A stretch of 8,771 nt of DNA, taken from Chthoniobacterales bacterium (GTDB lineage Bacteria; Verrucomicrobiota; Verrucomicrobiia; Chthoniobacterales; UBA10450). The stretch lies in assembly GCA_013697365.1 (NCBI GenBank), contig JACCXA010000124.1, positions 1 through 8,771 on the forward strand, given 5' to 3'. A model generated the notes under the pieces. That model saw nothing but the letters and a program-made list of their open reading frames with translations, ran no database searches and was not told the origin of the DNA. This document shows positions 6,088-8,771 of the stretch, piece by piece; the stretch's first letter is position 1, and the number at the start of each line of letters is the position of its first letter. The position numbers and the translations under genes were made by a program.

Positions 6088-6696
6088 ATGAAATATCAGA
6101 CCTACCTCCTCTTCGGCCCGCCCGGCAGCGGCAAAGGCACTCAGGGCAAAACGCTGGGCACAATTCCTCGGTTTTTTCATTGCGCCTGCGGAGATGTTTT
6201 TCGCTCGATCGACACCCGGACAAAGGTGGGTCGCGCTTTCCTAGATTACTCCAGCAAGGGCCAGCTCGTGCCTGATGAGATCACAGTGGAGCTTTGGAAA
6301 GCTCGAATTGACGCCGCTGTCGATGGTCATGAATTTAAACCGGATATCGACACGCTGGTGCTAGACGGCATCCCGCGAAATGTGGGCCAGGCTAAGATCA
6401 TGGATGAGCTGATCGACGTCGAAAAAGTCTTCCATCTCTCCTGTCCGAATCGCGAAGCGCTTTTTACCCGATTGAAGAAGCGGGCGCTGAAAGACAACCG
6501 TCTTGACGACGCGAACGAGGATGTCATCCAGCGCCGGCTGGCCACCTACGAAACCGAATCAAAGCCGATCCTCAGCTACTACGGGCAGAAGCGCGTCACC
6601 TGCATTGACGCGACGGAGCCTCCAGCGAAGGTTTTGCTCCACATCTTGGAGAGCTTGAACGGGGTCAACGGGCAGCATGAGTCAGCAACAGTTTGA
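6088..6696 (+). CDS. adk: Adenylate kinase (nucleoside monophosphate kinase), short-LID form
   Basis: The enzyme interconverts ATP + AMP and 2 ADP in the cytosol. The 202-residue product has the P-loop GPPGSGKGT (10-18), the AMP-binding ACGDVFR (33-39), the NMP-domain segment KGQLVPDEI (57-65) and LDGIPRNVGQA (92-102). A short lid region follows, KKRALKDNRLDD (130-141), with arginines at 132 and 138 and a further pair at 149-150. It lacks the long lid insertion and its zinc-binding cysteines found in many bacterial Adks, so it resembles the short eukaryotic AK1 type. The usual STGD before the AMP-binding arginine is ACGD here. Two starts are possible, ATG at 6079 (adding MNA) and ATG at 6088; I chose 6088 because a good -10 element ends 2 nt before 6079. 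Its last 20 nt overlap the next gene. Another NMP-kinase specificity cannot be fully excluded. Confidence 0.88.
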   Translation: MKYQTYLLFGPPGSGKGTQGKTLGTIPRFFHCACGDVFRSIDTRTKVGRAFLDYSSKGQLVPDEITVELWKARIDAAVDGHEFKPDIDTLVLDGIPRNVGQAKIMDELIDVEKVFHLSCPNREALFTRLKKRALKDNRLDDANEDVIQRRLATYETESKPILSYYGQKRVTCIDATEPPAKVLLHILESLNGVNGQHESATV

Positions 6697-6931
6697 GAAT
6701 TTCACCGCCTCGAGTCTCTATTGCGACAAATGCAAGGCCGCGATGCCTGTGCGCGAACGCTTGCTGCTGATTCTGCCGGATAAGGAAGTTTACGATTACC
6801 TCTGCACGGGCTGCGCTTCCTCGGTCGGATCCCGGGAGGTAACAGCGGGCGAAAAGCTCATGGCGCAAAGCATGGCCAAGCGCAGGCCTCGGCGCGCTGC
6901 CGTTGCACCTGCCCCGCGTATTCAACTCTAA
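6677..6931 (+). CDS. Small four-cysteine, zinc-ribbon-like protein of unknown function
   Basis: The 84-residue product has two CxxC pairs, YCDKC (Cys16, Cys19) and LCTGC (Cys43, Cys46), 23 residues apart, which is the layout of a small zinc ribbon. Between them is a segment with alternating hydrophobic residues (RERLLLILPDKEVYDYL) that could form the beta-hairpin of such a fold. The C-terminus is basic and low-complexity (MAKRRPRRAAVAPAPRIQ), suitable for nucleic-acid or ribosome contact. The ATG lies inside the end of adk (20-nt overlap, different frame), and its stop is 6 nt before fmt, so translational coupling with both neighbours is likely. I do not recognise a named family. Metal binding is inferred from cysteine spacing only; placement among translation genes hints at, but does not show, an RNA-related role. 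Confidence 0.8.
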   Translation: MSQQQFENFTASSLYCDKCKAAMPVRERLLLILPDKEVYDYLCTGCASSVGSREVTAGEKLMAQSMAKRRPRRAAVAPAPRIQL

Positions 6932-6937
6932 CGCGCC

Positions 6938-7891
6938 ATGCGCGTGGTCTTCATCGGCACGGGCGAGATCGGCGTGCCAACGCTCCGCTGGCTGCTCGAG
7001 ACAAAGGACCACGAATTAGTGGGCGTTGTCACTCAGCCAGATAAACCTGTCGGGCGAAGCCAGCGTCTCACGTCACCACCCATCAAAGAAGCGCTGGCGG
7101 GCCCGACGCTTCCAATCCTGCAGCCGGTCCGCCTCAAACGCGATGAAGCTGCCGTCGCAGCAATCCGGAGCCTGACCCCTGACCTCATTATCGTCGTGGC
7201 ATATGGGCAGATCCTCCCGCGCGCCGTCCTGGAAATTCCATCGGTCGCCTGTCTGAATTTGCACGCCTCGCTTTTGCCACACCATCGCGGTGCGGCGCCG
7301 ATCCAGGCCGCGCTCATGAGTGGAGATCCGCAGACCGGCATCACCGTCATGTTCATGGATGAAGGCCTCGACACCGGCGACATCCTCCTACAGAAGCGGA
7401 TCGCGATCGGTGAGGACGAGACGGGAGGCACGCTGCACGATCGGCTTGGCGCGCTCGCGCCCACGGCATTGCGAGATGCCCTGACGGAATTCAAATCGGG
7501 GAAGGTGCCACGCGTACCCCAAAATCCTCTCCGGGCAACGTTCGCACCAAAGCTCGAGCGCGAGCATGGACTCCTCGATATCAGAGAGTCGACGATCGTA
7601 AACGAGCGCAAGATCCGCGCGTTTGATCCATGGCCGGGGAGTTACCTTGTCTTGCGCGATGGCTCCGCATTAGTGCGGAAGCTAAAGGTATTCGGTGCGG
7701 TTGTGGCAGACCGACCTTTCATGCGACCGGGAGAAATCAGTGTCGCTGATGACAGCGTCATCATCGGCGTCAAGGACGGCGCGTTGCAGCTCCGCGATGT
7801 CCAGCTAGAAGGCAAAACGCGCATGAGCGCGGCCGAATTTGCTCGCGGACATTCGTGGCTAAAAACGGCCATCGTCGCGCCTGCTACCTGA
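6938..7891 (+). CDS. fmt: Methionyl-tRNA formyltransferase
   Basis: Fmt transfers a formyl group from 10-formyltetrahydrofolate to Met-tRNA(fMet), giving the bacterial initiator tRNA. The 317-residue product, a normal length, has an N-terminal formyltransferase Rossmann-like domain opening MRVVFIGTGEIG, the tRNA-contacting loop region around GRSQRLTSPPIK (39-50), and the catalytic core CLNLHASLLPHHRGAAPIQ (105-123). Asn107, His109 and, in GLDTGD, Asp145 are the expected catalytic residues. The C-terminal beta-barrel (about 205-310) includes RAFDPWPGSY and ends in the common GHSWL-type segment. No Shine-Dalgarno precedes the ATG, which is 6 nt after the small four-cysteine gene. The peptide deformylase gene def, a frequent fmt partner, is not adjacent. 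Confidence 0.97.
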   Translation: MRVVFIGTGEIGVPTLRWLLETKDHELVGVVTQPDKPVGRSQRLTSPPIKEALAGPTLPILQPVRLKRDEAAVAAIRSLTPDLIIVVAYGQILPRAVLEIPSVACLNLHASLLPHHRGAAPIQAALMSGDPQTGITVMFMDEGLDTGDILLQKRIAIGEDETGGTLHDRLGALAPTALRDALTEFKSGKVPRVPQNPLRATFAPKLEREHGLLDIRESTIVNERKIRAFDPWPGSYLVLRDGSALVRKLKVFGAVVADRPFMRPGEISVADDSVIIGVKDGALQLRDVQLEGKTRMSAAEFARGHSWLKTAIVAPAT

Positions 7892-7942
7892 AACAGCATT
7901 TTCCTTCACAAACCGCGACCTTCTGGTCGATGGTTGCCGCCC

Positions 7943-8674
7943 ATGGAAAGCCAGCCGCCTGCGCCGATTTATAAACGCATCGTGATAAAATTGAGCGGCG
8001 AAGCGCTTCGCGAACCAGGCGCGCGGGAAAACATCTCGCCGCAGATCGTGCGCGAAATAGCTCACTGCATCAAAGATGTGCGCGACCTCGGCGTGCAGAC
8101 TTCTGTCGTCGTGGGCGGCGGCAATATCTGGCGCGGCCTCTCCGCCAGCCATCGCGGCATGGACCGGACGACCGCGGATTACATGGGAATGCTGGCCACC
8201 GTCATCAACGGGCTGGCCTTGAAAGCCGGGCTCGATGAACTGGGCGTCCCGACGCGCGTGCAAACCGCGATCGAGATGCAGAATGTCGCGGAGCCTTTCA
8301 TTCTGGGACGCGCCATCCGGCATCTGGAAGTGGGACGGGTCGTCATCTTCGTCGCCGGAACCGGCAATCCCTACTTTTCGACCGACACGACGGCCGCGCT
8401 CCGCGCCAGCGAAATACGAGCCGACGTCATCCTGAAAGCCACCAAGGTCGACGGAATCTACGATTCGGATCCCAAGAAAAATCCGAACGCGAAACGCTTC
8501 GATCAAATCACCTACAGCGACGCGCTCGCGCAGCGGCTCCAGGTGATGGACTCGACTGCTTTCAGTCTCTGCATGGACAACAAGATCCCGATCATCGTCT
8601 TTGACATGAACACACCGAGCAATTTCACGGACATCGTCCTCGGGAAAAAAATCGGCACGACTGTTTCGGAGTAG
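7943..8674 (+). CDS. pyrH: Uridylate kinase (UMP kinase)
   Basis: PyrH phosphorylates UMP to UDP with ATP, an essential step in pyrimidine nucleotide supply, and belongs to the amino-acid-kinase fold rather than the Adk fold. In the 243-residue product, KLSGEAL (16-22), VVVGGGNIWRG (55-65), DYMGMLATVIN (79-89), GTGNPYFSTDTTAALRA (139-155) and ATKVDGIYDSDP (166-177) are the family motifs in the correct order, and the length is typical. The frame stays open to a TTG at 7934 (adding MPP), but the ATG at 7943 is the more natural start; neither has a Shine-Dalgarno. The 51-nt gap after fmt holds no strong terminator, so read-through from fmt is possible. The gene is followed by the probable start of frr, the usual partner downstream of pyrH. 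Confidence 0.96.
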   Translation: MESQPPAPIYKRIVIKLSGEALREPGARENISPQIVREIAHCIKDVRDLGVQTSVVVGGGNIWRGLSASHRGMDRTTADYMGMLATVINGLALKAGLDELGVPTRVQTAIEMQNVAEPFILGRAIRHLEVGRVVIFVAGTGNPYFSTDTTAALRASEIRADVILKATKVDGIYDSDPKKNPNAKRFDQITYSDALAQRLQVMDSTAFSLCMDNKIPIIVFDMNTPSNFTDIVLGKKIGTTVSE

Positions 8675-8739
8675 CCTTTGGCCTTCGCGCGAAGTTCCCA
8701 ATTGCGAATCGGCTCCGCACCCGCTTTCATTGCGACACG

Positions 8740-8771
8740 ATGAGCGCTGAAGAAGTCCTGTTCGGAGCCGA
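8740..8771 (+). CDS. frr: Probable ribosome recycling factor, 5' end only
   Basis: An ATG at 8740 opens a frame of ten complete codons (MSAEEVLFGA) that runs off the window edge. Ribosome recycling factor commonly follows pyrH, and a short acidic start of this kind before the conserved core is plausible for it. The visible residues contain none of the diagnostic frr motifs, so the call rests mainly on gene order. The 65-nt gap after pyrH contains a 12-nt palindrome (CTTCGCGCGAAG, 8683-8694) but no T tract. There is no Shine-Dalgarno before the ATG. Confidence 0.5.
   Translation, partial: MSAEEVLFGA

Noticed and set aside
7033..7611. 192-codon minus-strand frame inside fmt
   Set aside because: It is antisense to the catalytic part of fmt and has no independent coding signal.
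8683..8694. Perfect 12-nt palindrome CTTCGCGCGAAG after pyrH
   Set aside because: With no T tract and almost no loop it is not a terminator; such CG-rich palindromes arise easily at this base composition.
7859..8701. 280-codon minus-strand open frame over pyrH
   Set aside because: It is fully antisense to pyrH, whose motifs are unambiguous; the predicted protein is Arg/Asp/His-rich and unlike any known family.
1..8771. Mobile elements, CRISPR arrays, tRNA or rRNA genes, defence systems
   Set aside because: I looked for terminal inverted repeats, regularly spaced repeats, transposase or integrase motifs and cloverleaf-like sequences and saw none; all large frames are housekeeping genes.

Overview
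This is a GC-rich, gene-dense bacterial chromosomal window made almost entirely of core metabolic and translation genes. Nothing in it looks mobile: no transposase, integrase, phage gene, CRISPR array, tRNA or rRNA is visible. The short-LID adenylate kinase with an ACGD motif, the compact RsmI, the FAD/NAD bifunctional PutA without a DNA-binding domain, and the mostly Shine-Dalgarno-poor starts together suggest a Verrucomicrobiota-like organism, perhaps a soil Spartobacteria type. That placement is an inference from recalled protein style and was not tested by a search.

Layout, left to right. A low-specificity threonine aldolase runs leftward (3-1037). A 461-nt gap follows. It holds a 38-codon leftward membrane microprotein gene (1173-1289) with a near-perfect Shine-Dalgarno and its own terminator-like hairpin (1094-1150). 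The right part of the gap is the upstream region of putA and contains a 13-nt palindrome, a direct repeat and a 13-codon upstream reading frame. From 1499 everything reads rightward: putA, then rsmI 12 nt later, rplU and rpmA (L21, L27), and a 155-nt gap with a weak hairpin and a likely promoter. Next come adk, an 84-residue four-cysteine protein overlapping adk by 20 nt, fmt 6 nt later, pyrH, and the first codons of what is probably frr at the right edge.

Functionally the left part is amino-acid catabolism (threonine to glycine plus acetaldehyde, and proline to glutamate). The right part is translation and nucleotide supply: decoding-centre rRNA methylation, two 50S proteins, ADP and UDP formation, initiator tRNA formylation and ribosome recycling. 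The adk / four-cysteine protein / fmt group is tightly packed and probably one transcript, possibly extending to pyrH-frr.

The most interesting items are the microprotein, which sits in what would otherwise be called empty DNA, and the conserved-looking zinc-ribbon-like protein inside the adk-fmt cluster. I did not find a new multi-gene system; the rest is ordinary housekeeping.
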